From positions 1 through 25,869 of the forward strand of contig CAZBZG010000022.1 of assembly GCA_964496245.1 (NCBI GenBank): a DNA stretch of 25,869 bases. Direction: 5' to 3'. Positions 6,202-16,809 of the stretch are shown piece after piece. The DNA comes from CAZBZG01 sp964496245 (GTDB lineage Bacteria; Planctomycetota; SZUA-567). Under the pieces are notes generated by a model. It was not told where the DNA came from. It worked only from the letters and a program-made list of their open reading frames with translations, and did no database searches. Both the position numbers and the translations under genes were made by a program. How positions within the stretch are numbered: position 1 is the stretch's first letter; each line of letters begins with the position of its first letter.

Positions 6202-7644
6202 ATGCAGCGCAAGCAACTGCGTGAAGTGAGTCGGTGCGTCTGGGAGATCCCGGCGACCGGGCGGATGCGCGTGCCTGCGCGGATCTACGCGAGCGAGGCC
6301 ATGATCGACACGATCCTGGCGGACAATGCGCCCGAGCAGGCTGTGAACGTGGCGTGCCTGCCGGGCATCGTCAAGGCCTCGCTCGCCATGCCGGACATCC
6401 ACTGGGGGTATGGATTTCCGATCGGCGGGGTGGCGGCGTTCGACTGCGAGGAGGGCGTGATCAGCCCGGGCGGGGTCGGGTATGATATCAACTGCGGGGT
6501 GCGGTTGATGACAGCGAATGTGACGCGGGCCGAGGTCGAGCCGCACGTCCAAGCGCTCCTCCAGGCGCTCTACAAGGCCGTTCCCGCGGGCGTGGGCGCG
6601 GGCGGTGCGGACAAGCTCTCCCGGAAGGCGCTCGGCCGTGTCGCGACCGAGGGCGCGCGCTGGGCCGTGGCCCAGGGCTGGGGCAGCGAGGCGGATCTCG
6701 CGTGCATCGAAGAGAGCGGGTGCCTGGCCGGGGCTGCGCCTGCGGCCATCTCGGACCGCGCCTGGAAGCGCGGCGCCGATCAGGTCGGCACGCTGGGCTC
6801 GGGCAACCATTTCCTGGAACTCGGAAGCGTGGACGAGGTACTGGCCGAGGACGCGGCTGAGGCCTTCGGTCTCGCCCGGGATCAGGTCACTCTTCTGATT
6901 CATTGCGGATCGCGCGGTTTCGGACACCAGGTCTGCGACGACTTCCTGGCGGACATGGTGGGCGCTGCTGCCGCGCACGGGGTGGACTTGCCCGACCGGC
7001 AGCTGGCGTGTGCGCCCGTGCGCTCCGACGAAGGGCGGGCGTATCTCGGCGCCATGGCGTGCGCGGTGAACTACGCGTTCGCCAACCGCCAGGCCATCGC
7101 GCACCGCGCCCGCCAGGTGTTCAATCGCGTGCTGGGGATGGAGAACGGGGAGAGGGGGCTGCGCACGGTCTACGAGGTGGCGCACAACATCGCCAAGCTG
7201 GAGACGCATACCGTGGACGGCCGCGCGCAGGAGCTTTGCGTCCACCGCAAGGGCGCCACGCGGGCGTTCGCGCCCGCCCGGCCGGAGGTGCCCGAGGCCT
7301 ACCGAACCGTGGGCCAGCCGGTGCTCGTCCCCGGGGACATGGGCCGTTGCTCGTACGTGCTGGCGGGCACGGACACGGCCATGGCCGAGACGTTCGGGAG
7401 CACCTGCCACGGCGCGGGCCGGGCGCTCAGCCGCAAGAAAGCGGCCAAGGCGGCGCGCGGCCGCAACATCGTCCGCGAACTCGGGGACCGCGGGGTCCGG
7501 GTGCAGAGCCGGAGCAAGCGAACCCTGGCCGAGGAGATGCCCGAGGCGTACAAGGACGTGAACGAGGTGGTGGCTGTGTGCGAGCGGGCTGGGCTCAGCC
7601 GCATCGTGGCCCGGATCCGACCGCTTGGCTGCATCAAGGGGTAG
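6202..7644 (+). CDS. rtcB: RNA-splicing ligase RtcB
   Basis: A 480-residue RtcB, which joins RNA 2',3'-cyclic phosphate or 3'-phosphate ends to 5'-OH ends using GTP and Mn2+; it acts in tRNA splicing in archaea and animals and in RNA repair in bacteria. Visible motifs in order: MPDIHWGYGFPIGG, ISPGGVGYDINCGVR (metal-ligand Asp and Cys), GTLGSGNHFLE (Asn/His), LIHCGSRGFGHQ (His), YVLAGTDTAMAETFGSTCHG followed by AGR with the guanylylated His403, and the C-terminal Lys in RPLGCIKG. All key residues are present and the length matches the family. ATG at 6202 is preceded by GAGGAG within 12 bases. Archease lies 10 bp upstream. No rtcA or rtcR neighbour is seen, so regulation differs from the E. 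coli rtc operon. Confidence 0.97.
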   Translation: MQRKQLREVSRCVWEIPATGRMRVPARIYASEAMIDTILADNAPEQAVNVACLPGIVKASLAMPDIHWGYGFPIGGVAAFDCEEGVISPGGVGYDINCGVRLMTANVTRAEVEPHVQALLQALYKAVPAGVGAGGADKLSRKALGRVATEGARWAVAQGWGSEADLACIEESGCLAGAAPAAISDRAWKRGADQVGTLGSGNHFLELGSVDEVLAEDAAEAFGLARDQVTLLIHCGSRGFGHQVCDDFLADMVGAAAAHGVDLPDRQLACAPVRSDEGRAYLGAMACAVNYAFANRQAIAHRARQVFNRVLGMENGERGLRTVYEVAHNIAKLETHTVDGRAQELCVHRKGATRAFAPARPEVPEAYRTVGQPVLVPGDMGRCSYVLAGTDTAMAETFGSTCHGAGRALSRKKAAKAARGRNIVRELGDRGVRVQSRSKRTLAEEMPEAYKDVNEVVAVCERAGLSRIVARIRPLGCIKG

Positions 7645-7705
7645 GGGCGCGGTTCATGGTCCGGTGGAGGGCCCTGCGGGGATCGGGGTTTGCCGGGCTT
7701 TCCGC

Positions 7706-7734
7706 TTGACCGGCGGGGCGGAAACCACCATACT
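7706..7734 (+). promoter_or_regulatory. Promoter of the disrupted permease gene
   Basis: TTGACC (7706-7711), a 17-bp spacer and CATACT (7729-7734) lie about 55 bp before the ATG at 7788, in the 143-bp gap after rtcB. It is a good sigma70 match, so the permease was likely its own transcription unit. Confidence 0.5.
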
Positions 7735-8415
7735 AAGGACTGCTTCGCGCAAAATCAGGCAGTCAGACCGCACAGGAAGGGGGAGGCATGCGCGATATCA
7801 TTACGATCGCACAGAGCACGTTCTATCGGATCGCCCGACTCAAGGCGCTGTACGTGATGCTGGTGAACTGCATCCTGGATGTGTGGGCCATGAGCCGGTA
7901 CCACGAGATCTCGCTCGGCATCGAGAAGGAGCTGATGATCGACTGCGCGCTTGCGCTTTGTCTGATCGTGGGCCTGATCTCCGCGCTGATCGCAGCCTTC
8001 GAGCTGCCGCGGGAGCTGCGGGAGAAGACGGCCACCATGATCCTCTCCAGGCCCGGTGGCCGCAGCAGCTTTGTGTGGGGCAAGTTTTTCGGGATCGGCG
8101 CGCTCTGCCTGTTCAATATCGCGATCGTGGCCGTGGGTTCGGTGGCGGTCTACCGCATGGAGTTCGGCGAGGCGCCGTGGGAGCTGTTGGGCGGGGCTGC
8201 GCTGGTCGGCGCCGAAGCCCTGGTGCTCGTAGGCATCGGCCTAGCCCTGAGCGTGCACTTGAGCGACACGGTCTCGGCCATTGCGGTCTTTGTGATCTTT
8301 GCCGTGAGCCACGCCATCGAGATGCTGCCGCGGGTGTCGGAGAATGCCGTGACCCGGGCCGTCACCTACATCCTGCCCAACTTCTACAACCTGGACATCA
8401 AGACCGAGCTGTCCC

Positions 8416-8423
8416 ACGGCGTA
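8416..8423. repeat. Target site duplication, left copy
   Basis: ACGGCGTA immediately left of the IS; identical to 9457-9464. Eight bases is the usual duplication length for the IS1595 family. Confidence 0.92.
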
Positions 8424-8447
8424 TAGGGGTATCCTATTGACTCCACC
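8424..8447. repeat. IS terminal inverted repeat, left
   Basis: 24 bases beginning TAGGGGTATCCTATTG, the exact reverse complement of 9433-9456. Its first TAG terminates the host permease frame. Confidence 0.95.
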
Positions 8448-8452
8448 GTCCA

Positions 8453-9388
8453 CTATATCTGGTGGTCCATCTCAGGGCCATCTTTCCCACCAATCATTGT
8501 CTTGTACGGGGCCGGCTCTACCTGGACTGCCTGCTGGATGAGTCGATAGAAGAGCTTCCCGCGCGATTTTGACTTCCTCCGATTGAATCGGAATGTGAAT
8601 TCGTCCAGATAGTAGTCCAGATGCTCAGCTTGAACAGCCCCCTGGTGGGTGCCCAGCAGCCACCTTTTCACCAGAGAGGCTACACGATGTACTCTGGGGA
8701 GAAGCCTGACAGCGGCATCCTTCTCCTTCTCATCACTCAAAACGGTTACTTCGTGTCCGTAGCCATCCTTTTCAATGTCATCGTACCCAGGAGCACCATC
8801 GGTGTGCACGACACTGCCGGGCTCTATGACCTCTTTGACGAACCCACGCAAAGCGGCTTTCGTCCGTCCTGAGACGCAAGCCATTCGTATTCTGCCGATC
8901 CCACGGCCATCCTCCTCAGCCGCAATAGCCACCGTTTCCTTGCGTTCCAGCTGTTTGCCGTCCACGTAAGACTCCAAACCACCAATCATGGTCTCGTCTA
9001 CCTCAACCCGGCCATGGAGCCGGTCACGACCAGGCCTAACCATGGCTCGCCGAAGCTTGTGCAGCCATGTCCAGGCGGTCTGATAACTGCCCAAGCCCAA
9101 TGCCCGCTGCAGACCAATCGCGCTTACTCCATTCTTCTGGCTGATGACATACCAGATCGCCCTGAACCACAGCCGAAGCGGCTTGTGTGAACCCTGGAAA
9201 ATGGTGCCGACCATTGCCGACGTCTGATGACGACAGCAGCGGCATACCATCCGCCCACGGGAGGCGAGCCAACTCTCTGTGCCTTTGCATTGGGGGCACA
9301 GGAACCCATCCGGCCAGCGCAATTGTGCCAGATACTGGCGGCAGGCTTCCTCGGTGGAGAACCTGTCTTCGAGCTCCAGAACGTTCAT
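8453..9388 (-). CDS. IS1595-family transposase (ISXO2-like DDE)
   Basis: A 311-residue transposase. An N-terminal zinc ribbon (FLCPQCKGTE and then VCRCCRHQ) is followed by a helix-turn-helix-like region with LRLWFRAIWYVISQKNGVSA, and the ISXO2-like catalytic domain: VEVDETMIGG (first Asp), VHTDGAPGYD (second Asp), and LLGTHQGAVQAEHLDYYLDE then FTFRFNRRKS, matching the family's H/N-containing third motif. The ATG at 9388 is chosen because AAGGAAG precedes it and family members usually begin with MN and a short helix; an ATG at 9406 would add six residues but lacks a ribosome site. It appears intact, so the element could be active. Confidence 0.95.
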   Translation of the reverse strand: MNVLELEDRFSTEEACRQYLAQLRWPDGFLCPQCKGTESWLASRGRMVCRCCRHQTSAMVGTIFQGSHKPLRLWFRAIWYVISQKNGVSAIGLQRALGLGSYQTAWTWLHKLRRAMVRPGRDRLHGRVEVDETMIGGLESYVDGKQLERKETVAIAAEEDGRGIGRIRMACVSGRTKAALRGFVKEVIEPGSVVHTDGAPGYDDIEKDGYGHEVTVLSDEKEKDAAVRLLPRVHRVASLVKRWLLGTHQGAVQAEHLDYYLDEFTFRFNRRKSKSRGKLFYRLIQQAVQVEPAPYKTMIGGKDGPEMDHQI

Positions 9389-9432
9389 GGGGTAGTCTTC
9401 CTTCATGGCTTAGAACACTACATCTTGGGGCA

Positions 9433-9456
9433 GGTGGAGTCAATAGGATACCCCTA
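9433..9456. repeat. IS terminal inverted repeat, right
   Basis: 24 bases ending CAATAGGATACCCCTA, the exact reverse complement of 8424-8447. Confidence 0.95.
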
Positions 9457-9464
9457 ACGGCGTA
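9457..9464. repeat. Target site duplication, right copy
   Basis: ACGGCGTA immediately right of the IS; identical to 8416-8423. Confidence 0.92.
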
Positions 9465-9759
9465 GAGGTGCCGAGCGCGTTCGTGGGCTATGGCGTGCTC
9501 TACGGCATCGCCTATGCGCTGGCGGCCGTGGGCGTGGCCAATCTGCTCTTCTACCGCAAGGACGTGAGCTAGGGGGTGGCTCCTCTGTCGGGACAAGGGC
9601 AGTCCGGCAGGCAGGCTTGGCGTTCCGGTGCGCAGGCTGCGTCCGATAACGGGATGTAGGCGACGCATCTTCTTGAAATGGCAGCGTTTCGCCGAAACGA
9701 TCCATGGCGCGGGGGCAAGTGACCCGTGATGCGAATCCGGCTTCCGGGTCAGGAACCGG

Positions 9760-9775
9760 AAAATCCGCGGATTTT
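9760..9775. repeat. Perfect 16-bp palindrome
   Basis: AAAATCCGCGGATTTT is its own reverse complement. It sits in the 300-bp gap between the permease stop and the protease start, just upstream of a possible promoter. It could be an operator or a small hairpin; nothing else in this gap is recognisable. Confidence 0.5.
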
Positions 9776-9778
9776 GCC

Positions 9779-9806
9779 TTGCGTAGGCGCTCGGCAGGCC
9801 TATTAA
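9779..9806 (+). promoter_or_regulatory. Possible promoter of the subtilase gene
   Basis: TTGCGT (9779-9784), a 16-bp spacer and TATTAA (9801-9806), within an AT-rich patch, lie about 65 bp upstream of the preferred start at 9873. The -35 match is modest. Confidence 0.35.
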
Positions 9807-9872
9807 TGTAATATGGACTTCGGGCCTCCATACGGGGCGTTGCTTCGATACAACCAAAAAAGGGGGATGGCC

Positions 9873-12800
9873 ATGCGGTATGGTGCAACGATTCGTGCGC
9901 ACCGGGCATTCGGCATTGCTGGGATGGTGTTGGCGCTGGGCGTGCTGGCGGGCGTGTTCTTCTACCCGTGGGAGCGGGCGAGCGAGCCAGCGCTGCCTGA
10001 GGCGCAGCCCGCATCCGTTCGCGAGGCAGTGACCGAGCCCGAAGGCCCGACCGCGGCTGAGCCCGACCTGCCCACGGTCGCCTTCGACTTCGACGCCCCC
10101 GCCCTCGAGGACCTGACGGCGGCCCAGCGCAGCCGGCTCATCAAGACCAAGAGCCGATGGGTCTTGCCGACCAAGGACTTCGAGCAGAAGGACGACCGGC
10201 AACTCGTGTATCTCCAGTTCGAGGACTGGCCGAGCAATGCCGAGAAGCGGGCGCTCGCCGAACAGGGCGTGGAGCTCGGCGCCTCGCAGAAGCGCCATGC
10301 CTACCGCGCGCTCCTCGACCCCGGCGCCTGGGACCGGATCAAGAACCGCAGCGGCATCGTCGGCGCCGCGCCCGTGGGGCGGCGGGACAAGATGAGTCCT
10401 GGGCTGCGGGAGAAGCTCGGCGAGGATCCGGACGCCACGGTGAGCGTGTCCGTGCGGGTGGCCCGAGGGCTGGGATGGTCGGCGTCCGAGTTCTTGAAGG
10501 ACCAAGGCGTAGATGGTGCGGGAGACCTCGCCGGCGGTGAGATGGCGGTGGTCAGGACGACTGCGGGCGAAGTCGACAGGCTGGCCAAGCTGGACGAGGT
10601 CGTTACCGTTCTGGGGTACAAGCGACCGAGTTTCATCCTCATGAGTGATGAGAGTTGGGGGGGGAAGGCGACCGGTCTTGAGGGTGGCGCTGAAGGCGGT
10701 GTCGCAACTGGCGAGTCGGGGGTGATGAGCGCGGGCGATCTGCCAATCGAGCCAATGAATGACGAGAATCAGCAGGTACATAATGTGGATGATCTGCAGG
10801 CTGCGCCGTACGGCCTTTCGGGGCAGAATGTTGTGATATGCGAGATCGACGGAGGCCAGGTTCTCGCTAACCATGAGATTCTCACGGGACGCGTCACGAA
10901 TCATGAGGATGAATACGAACTCGAACTCGACTATGCCAGGCACGCAACACACGTGGCGGGTACGATGATCGGCGACGATACTGGCGGGGCGCAATACGAG
11001 GGCATGGCGCCGGCGGCCACGCTTCACGCATACGATTTCGAGGGGGCTCCGTTGGAGAGCGACCCGGCGTACAAATTGCAGGAAGCGGTGACCGCCCACG
11101 ACGCCGTAACCAACAACAACTCATGGGGGCGCGGGATCGGTGCGGGCGTGAATGAGGAGTACTTCGGCGCCTACACGCAGGAGAGCTACGTCTGGGATGG
11201 GGTCATCTACGACAACGACGTGGTGGTCTGCTTTTCGTCAGCCAATGATCGGAATGATGCGGGGCTGGGAGGTCCGCCAGATGAGTGGGACCATGATGGC
11301 ACGGAGTACCCGGGGATCGGCATCGTCAACCCCTATCTCGACTGTGCGACGGACCATGCATCTGCCAAGAACGTGATCACGGTCGGCGCTCTCAACGAGG
11401 TCGGCGATACCATCAGCAATTTCAGCAGCACCGGTCCGACCAATGACGGACGCATCAAACCCGATGTAGTGGCTGTGGGTGTCAGTGTGGAGTCCTCGGT
11501 GGACGATGGAGTCGATCAATACGACTCCATGGACGGCACCAGCATGGCCAGCCCCACCACGACGGGCATCACGGCTCTCCTCATCGAGTACCACAAGAAC
11601 GAGCTGGGCGGCGTGCCGAGTGCCGCCTTGGTCAAGGGGTTGCTGGTCGAGACGGCTGTCGATCTTGGCACGGCTACGGGACCGGGATTCGTCGGGCCCG
11701 ACCCGATCTACGGATACGGCCGCGTGGATGCCCAGGCTGCCGTTGATCTCATGGCGGCGCAAGCGGTGGACGGCCACTACCAGATCCACGAAGGCGCTGT
11801 CAGCAATGGCGGCAGCGAGGACTTTTACGTCCTCGTATCTGCCGCGGGTACGGATCTCAAGATCACTCTCTGCTGGCTTGATCCGCAGGGCAACCCCGTT
11901 GACCCAAGTACGGACGGGACGCCGGGTGACGGTGACGTGAACGACGGTCTTGACGACCCGGTCCTGATCAACGACCTGGACGTCGTACTCACGGCCCCAG
12001 ACGGTACCAAGCACTACGCTTACAGCCTGGACCCGGACAACCCGGACCAGCCAGCCACGAATACCAGCCGGAACACCGTGGACACGGTGGAACAGGTGGT
12101 GGTGAGCAACGCGGACACGGGTGTCTGGCGCGTGGACGTGCGCGGAACGTCCGTGCCCGAGTCCGCGCCCCAGGCGTATGCAGTTCTCTGCGACGAACAG
12201 CACCCCATGGTGCCCGAGGTGCCGATCCTGGACTCGCCGAGCGGCGAGATTCTCGAAACCAGCCCGCGGTTTCGATGGGATATGCCGTCCGACTCGGATC
12301 CAGGCGGCGATGTGTATCATATCCAGGTATACGACACGACCGACGGCGTGATGGTGATCGATCGCGATAACCTGACGTCGACCGCGTGGACGAGCAATCC
12401 CGCTCTTCAGGTCAACCACTGCTACCGCTGGCGCGTACGTGCGCGCACGGATGCTGTGGGCGACCAGGATTGGGGCGAGTGGAGCGGCTGGACGAATTTC
12501 TGCATCGTGCCCTATACCAAGCCGGGCGGATGCCGGACGTACCCGGAGCCGCGGCCGCGGTTCCGGTGGACGACCCCGGCCCGGGGCAGCCCGCGGCCGA
12601 AATACGAGGTGCGGGTGTGGGAGCGTCGCGGCGGACGCTGGGTGGTGATCTGGCGGGGGTATACCTGGGGACAGGTGATTCGGGTACCCAAGAAGCTGGA
12701 GAAGCGCTTCCGACGGTTCCGGCGCTACCGGTGGGCCGTGCGCGCCTTCCGCGGTGGCAACTACAGCAACTGGAGCAACATCACCTATCGCATGCGCTGG

Positions 12801-13334
12801 CGGCACCATACCATGTGGCGCGGGGGCGGGGGGTATGTGGTGCGTTTCTTCAGCCGCGCCCAGCGGGATGCGTGGCGTGGCTACCGATACTCCCATCGGG
12901 CCTATCGATACAGTGTGTGGAGCCGGAACTACTACCTCGGGCTGTACCGCACTATGCAGGACGATGAGATCAACTACACCGACGAACAGCGGGCAGATGC
13001 GCTGGAAGCCTACCGCATGTTCAACCGCGCCAGGTGGCGTGCGTGGCGGGCACGTCGCTTCTCCCTGCTGACGCGGCGCTATGCGCTCCTGGCGTACCGC
13101 CAGATGCGGCGCGGCCGCATGGGAGGCGTCAGGCGATACACGAGACTGGCGATCCGCTATTCGCATCTCGCCCTGTGGGAAGCCCAGGAAGCGGAAGCTG
13201 AGGCGCGACAGGGCTACGTGAAGGGGAGACAGGTGGCGTACTACAGGCATGCCTATCGGGCGTGGCGCTTCAGCAGACTCGGCCGGATCTACGCCAACCG
13301 GGCCGACTACTACCTGGCCCGAGGAGTTCGATGA
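9873..13334 (+). CDS. Secreted subtilisin-like (S8) protease with Arg/Tyr-rich tail
   Basis: A 1153-residue exported serine protease. A signal peptide or anchor (about residues 10-32, AGMVLALGVLAGVFFYPW) leads into a propeptide-like region. The S8 domain shows Asp326 in VVICEIDGGQV, His357 in RHATHVAGT, oxyanion Asn458 in CFSSANDRN and Ser557 in DGTSMASPTTTG, so the triad is complete. It is followed by a convertase-type jelly-roll domain (about 630-770, with LINDLDVVLTAPDGTKHY and GVWRVDVRG) and two Fn3-like domains (about 783-875 and 885-975). The last ~174 residues (980-1153) are extremely rich in Arg, Tyr and Trp, with one Lys. The ATG at 9873 has GGGGG six bases upstream and fits the signal peptide better than the in-frame ATGs at 9867 and 9813. 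It stands alone, ending before a strong hairpin. Substrate unknown. Confidence 0.9.
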   Translation: MRYGATIRAHRAFGIAGMVLALGVLAGVFFYPWERASEPALPEAQPASVREAVTEPEGPTAAEPDLPTVAFDFDAPALEDLTAAQRSRLIKTKSRWVLPTKDFEQKDDRQLVYLQFEDWPSNAEKRALAEQGVELGASQKRHAYRALLDPGAWDRIKNRSGIVGAAPVGRRDKMSPGLREKLGEDPDATVSVSVRVARGLGWSASEFLKDQGVDGAGDLAGGEMAVVRTTAGEVDRLAKLDEVVTVLGYKRPSFILMSDESWGGKATGLEGGAEGGVATGESGVMSAGDLPIEPMNDENQQVHNVDDLQAAPYGLSGQNVVICEIDGGQVLANHEILTGRVTNHEDEYELELDYARHATHVAGTMIGDDTGGAQYEGMAPAATLHAYDFEGAPLESDPAYKLQEAVTAHDAVTNNNSWGRGIGAGVNEEYFGAYTQESYVWDGVIYDNDVVVCFSSANDRNDAGLGGPPDEWDHDGTEYPGIGIVNPYLDCATDHASAKNVITVGALNEVGDTISNFSSTGPTNDGRIKPDVVAVGVSVESSVDDGVDQYDSMDGTSMASPTTTGITALLIEYHKNELGGVPSAALVKGLLVETAVDLGTATGPGFVGPDPIYGYGRVDAQAAVDLMAAQAVDGHYQIHEGAVSNGGSEDFYVLVSAAGTDLKITLCWLDPQGNPVDPSTDGTPGDGDVNDGLDDPVLINDLDVVLTAPDGTKHYAYSLDPDNPDQPATNTSRNTVDTVEQVVVSNADTGVWRVDVRGTSVPESAPQAYAVLCDEQHPMVPEVPILDSPSGEILETSPRFRWDMPSDSDPGGDVYHIQVYDTTDGVMVIDRDNLTSTAWTSNPALQVNHCYRWRVRARTDAVGDQDWGEWSGWTNFCIVPYTKPGGCRTYPEPRPRFRWTTPARGSPRPKYEVRVWERRGGRWVVIWRGYTWGQVIRVPKKLEKRFRRFRRYRWAVRAFRGGNYSNWSNITYRMRWRHHTMWRGGGGYVVRFFSRAQRDAWRGYRYSHRAYRYSVWSRNYYLGLYRTMQDDEINYTDEQRADALEAYRMFNRARWRAWRARRFSLLTRRYALLAYRQMRRGRMGGVRRYTRLAIRYSHLALWEAQEAEAEARQGYVKGRQVAYYRHAYRAWRFSRLGRIYANRADYYLARGVR

Positions 13335-13361
13335 GCCCATGCGCGTGGTCTGTCAGATCCA

Positions 13362-13391
13362 GAGGCCGGGCAGACGCATCTGCCCGGCCTC
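13362..13391. terminator. Hairpin terminator between convergent genes
   Basis: A perfect 13-bp stem GAGGCCGGGCAGA / TCTGCCCGGCCTC with loop CGCA, placed 27 bp after the protease stop and 30 bp after the ftsK stop on the other strand. It has no long T-run on either side (GTCGTTTG follows on +), so it may act as a bidirectional, weakly intrinsic terminator. Confidence 0.7.
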
Positions 13392-13421
13392 GTCGTTTGC
13401 GTGGCGGGTTGCGTTCCTGCG

Positions 13422-15980
<2,559 letters not shown>

Positions 15981-16002
15981 GTCCGAGTCCTCCAGGATGC
16001 AT

Positions 16003-16809
16003 TCAGGCGTAGATCGACACGAGGATGAATCCGCCGATGCCTGCAACGGCGCAGTACCCGGCAAAGTAGACCAGTTTCCGGCTTCGGACGGCGCGCACCA
16101 GTACGGCGAGCGCGATCGCGCCGCTCACCAGGGCGGTGGCAAAGCCGACCAGGCTCGGTCCGAGGGGCAACCGGGCGAACGCTTCGGGGTGGTCGAACGC
16201 CTCCACCAACGGCGCGCCGAGGAGCACGGGCACCATGAGCAGGAAGCTGAAGGTCACCGCATCCTCCCGTTCGAGTCCGCAGAGCAGGCCGCCGCTGATC
16301 GTGGCGCCGCTGCGGCTGATGCCGGGCACGATGGCCAGAGCCTGGCAGAGGCCCACGAGCAGGCTGCCGGCCCAGCCGAGACGGACCAGCGCGCGCCGGT
16401 CGACCGCGACCTGGTCGGCCAGGAAGAGCGCCACCGCGGTCACGAGCAGGGCGGCGCACACGAGGCGCGGCTCGAGACGCAGCGCCTTGAACTCGTGCCG
16501 GAAGAGCAGGCCCACGACCACTGCCGGCAGGCTGCCCGCCACGAGGTAGCCGATGACCATGCGCTGCTGGCGCCACAAAGCCAGAAAGCGGTGCCAGAAC
16601 GCCTGGACCACCACCAGCACGGTCGCGAGGTGCAGGAGCAAGTCGAAGGCCACGCTCTGGGGCGGCTGGCCGTTCGCCCGGCCTGCGAGATGGCCGGCCA
16701 GGGCGAGGTGGCCGCTCGAGCTGACGGGCAGGAACTCGGTCAGCCCCTGGAGGAGCCCGAGGGCTGCGCTCCACGCGTAGCCGATCTCCTGCGGTTCAAC
16801 GGATGCCAC
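16003..16809 (-). CDS. uppP: Undecaprenyl-diphosphatase UppP (BacA)
   Basis: A 268-residue polytopic membrane enzyme that dephosphorylates undecaprenyl pyrophosphate to the lipid carrier used for peptidoglycan and other surface polymers; loss usually raises bacitracin sensitivity. Motif 1, LLQGLTEFLPVSSSGHLALA, near residue 18 and motif 2, ALAIVPGISRSGATISGG, near residue 155 are intact; Gln replaces the first Glu of the E. coli EGLTE motif, a variant common in the family. The GTG at 16809 is chosen because AGGAGG lies 11 bases upstream and family homology starts right after; it overlaps the end of dut by 14 bp. That overlap and the 22-bp gap to ftsK make an operon. Confidence 0.93.
   Translation of the reverse strand: MASVEPQEIGYAWSAALGLLQGLTEFLPVSSSGHLALAGHLAGRANGQPPQSVAFDLLLHLATVLVVVQAFWHRFLALWRQQRMVIGYLVAGSLPAVVVGLLFRHEFKALRLEPRLVCAALLVTAVALFLADQVAVDRRALVRLGWAGSLLVGLCQALAIVPGISRSGATISGGLLCGLEREDAVTFSFLLMVPVLLGAPLVEAFDHPEAFARLPLGPSLVGFATALVSGAIALAVLVRAVRSRKLVYFAGYCAVAGIGGFILVSIYA

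Larger units (their letters stand above)
8424..9456 (-). mobile_element. IS1595-family insertion sequence, complete
   Basis: A 1033-bp element bounded by perfect 24-bp terminal inverted repeats and an 8-bp target duplication, containing one transposase gene on the minus strand. Base composition is visibly less GC-rich than the flanking genes, consistent with acquisition from elsewhere. The intact ends, intact transposase and exact duplication suggest a recent insertion. Confidence 0.95.
7788..9572 (+). pseudogene. ABC-2 type transporter permease, split by an IS insertion
   Basis: An ABC-2 type membrane permease subunit interrupted by an IS element at 8424-9456. The 5' part encodes 212 residues with about five membrane segments and the family's cytoplasmic motif REKTATMILSRPGGRSSFVW before GKFFG. 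The 3' part (9465-9572) encodes 35 more residues, beginning EVPSAFVGYGVLY and ending with a last membrane helix and FYRKDVS. Removing the IS and one target copy restores a continuous 247-residue frame. As it stands, translation stops at a TAG formed by the first three bases of the IS, so the last helix is lost. The start has a strong GGAAGGGGGAGG site. No ATP-binding subunit gene is adjacent, so the transporter's substrate and partner are unknown. Confidence 0.9.

Noticed and set aside
9481..9572. A separate small membrane protein gene right of the IS
   Set aside because: It is the displaced 3' end of the permease; the frame and the target duplication join exactly to the 5' part.
12810..13331. 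The Arg/Tyr-rich tail as a frameshift artefact
   Set aside because: The reading frame is uninterrupted, the preceding Fn3-like region already trends toward the same composition, and repeated motifs are kept in this frame; a shift is not excluded but not favoured.
11238..13340. A 700-residue minus-strand open frame opposite the protease
   Set aside because: The plus strand has a full S8 catalytic triad; the minus frame has no domain signal.
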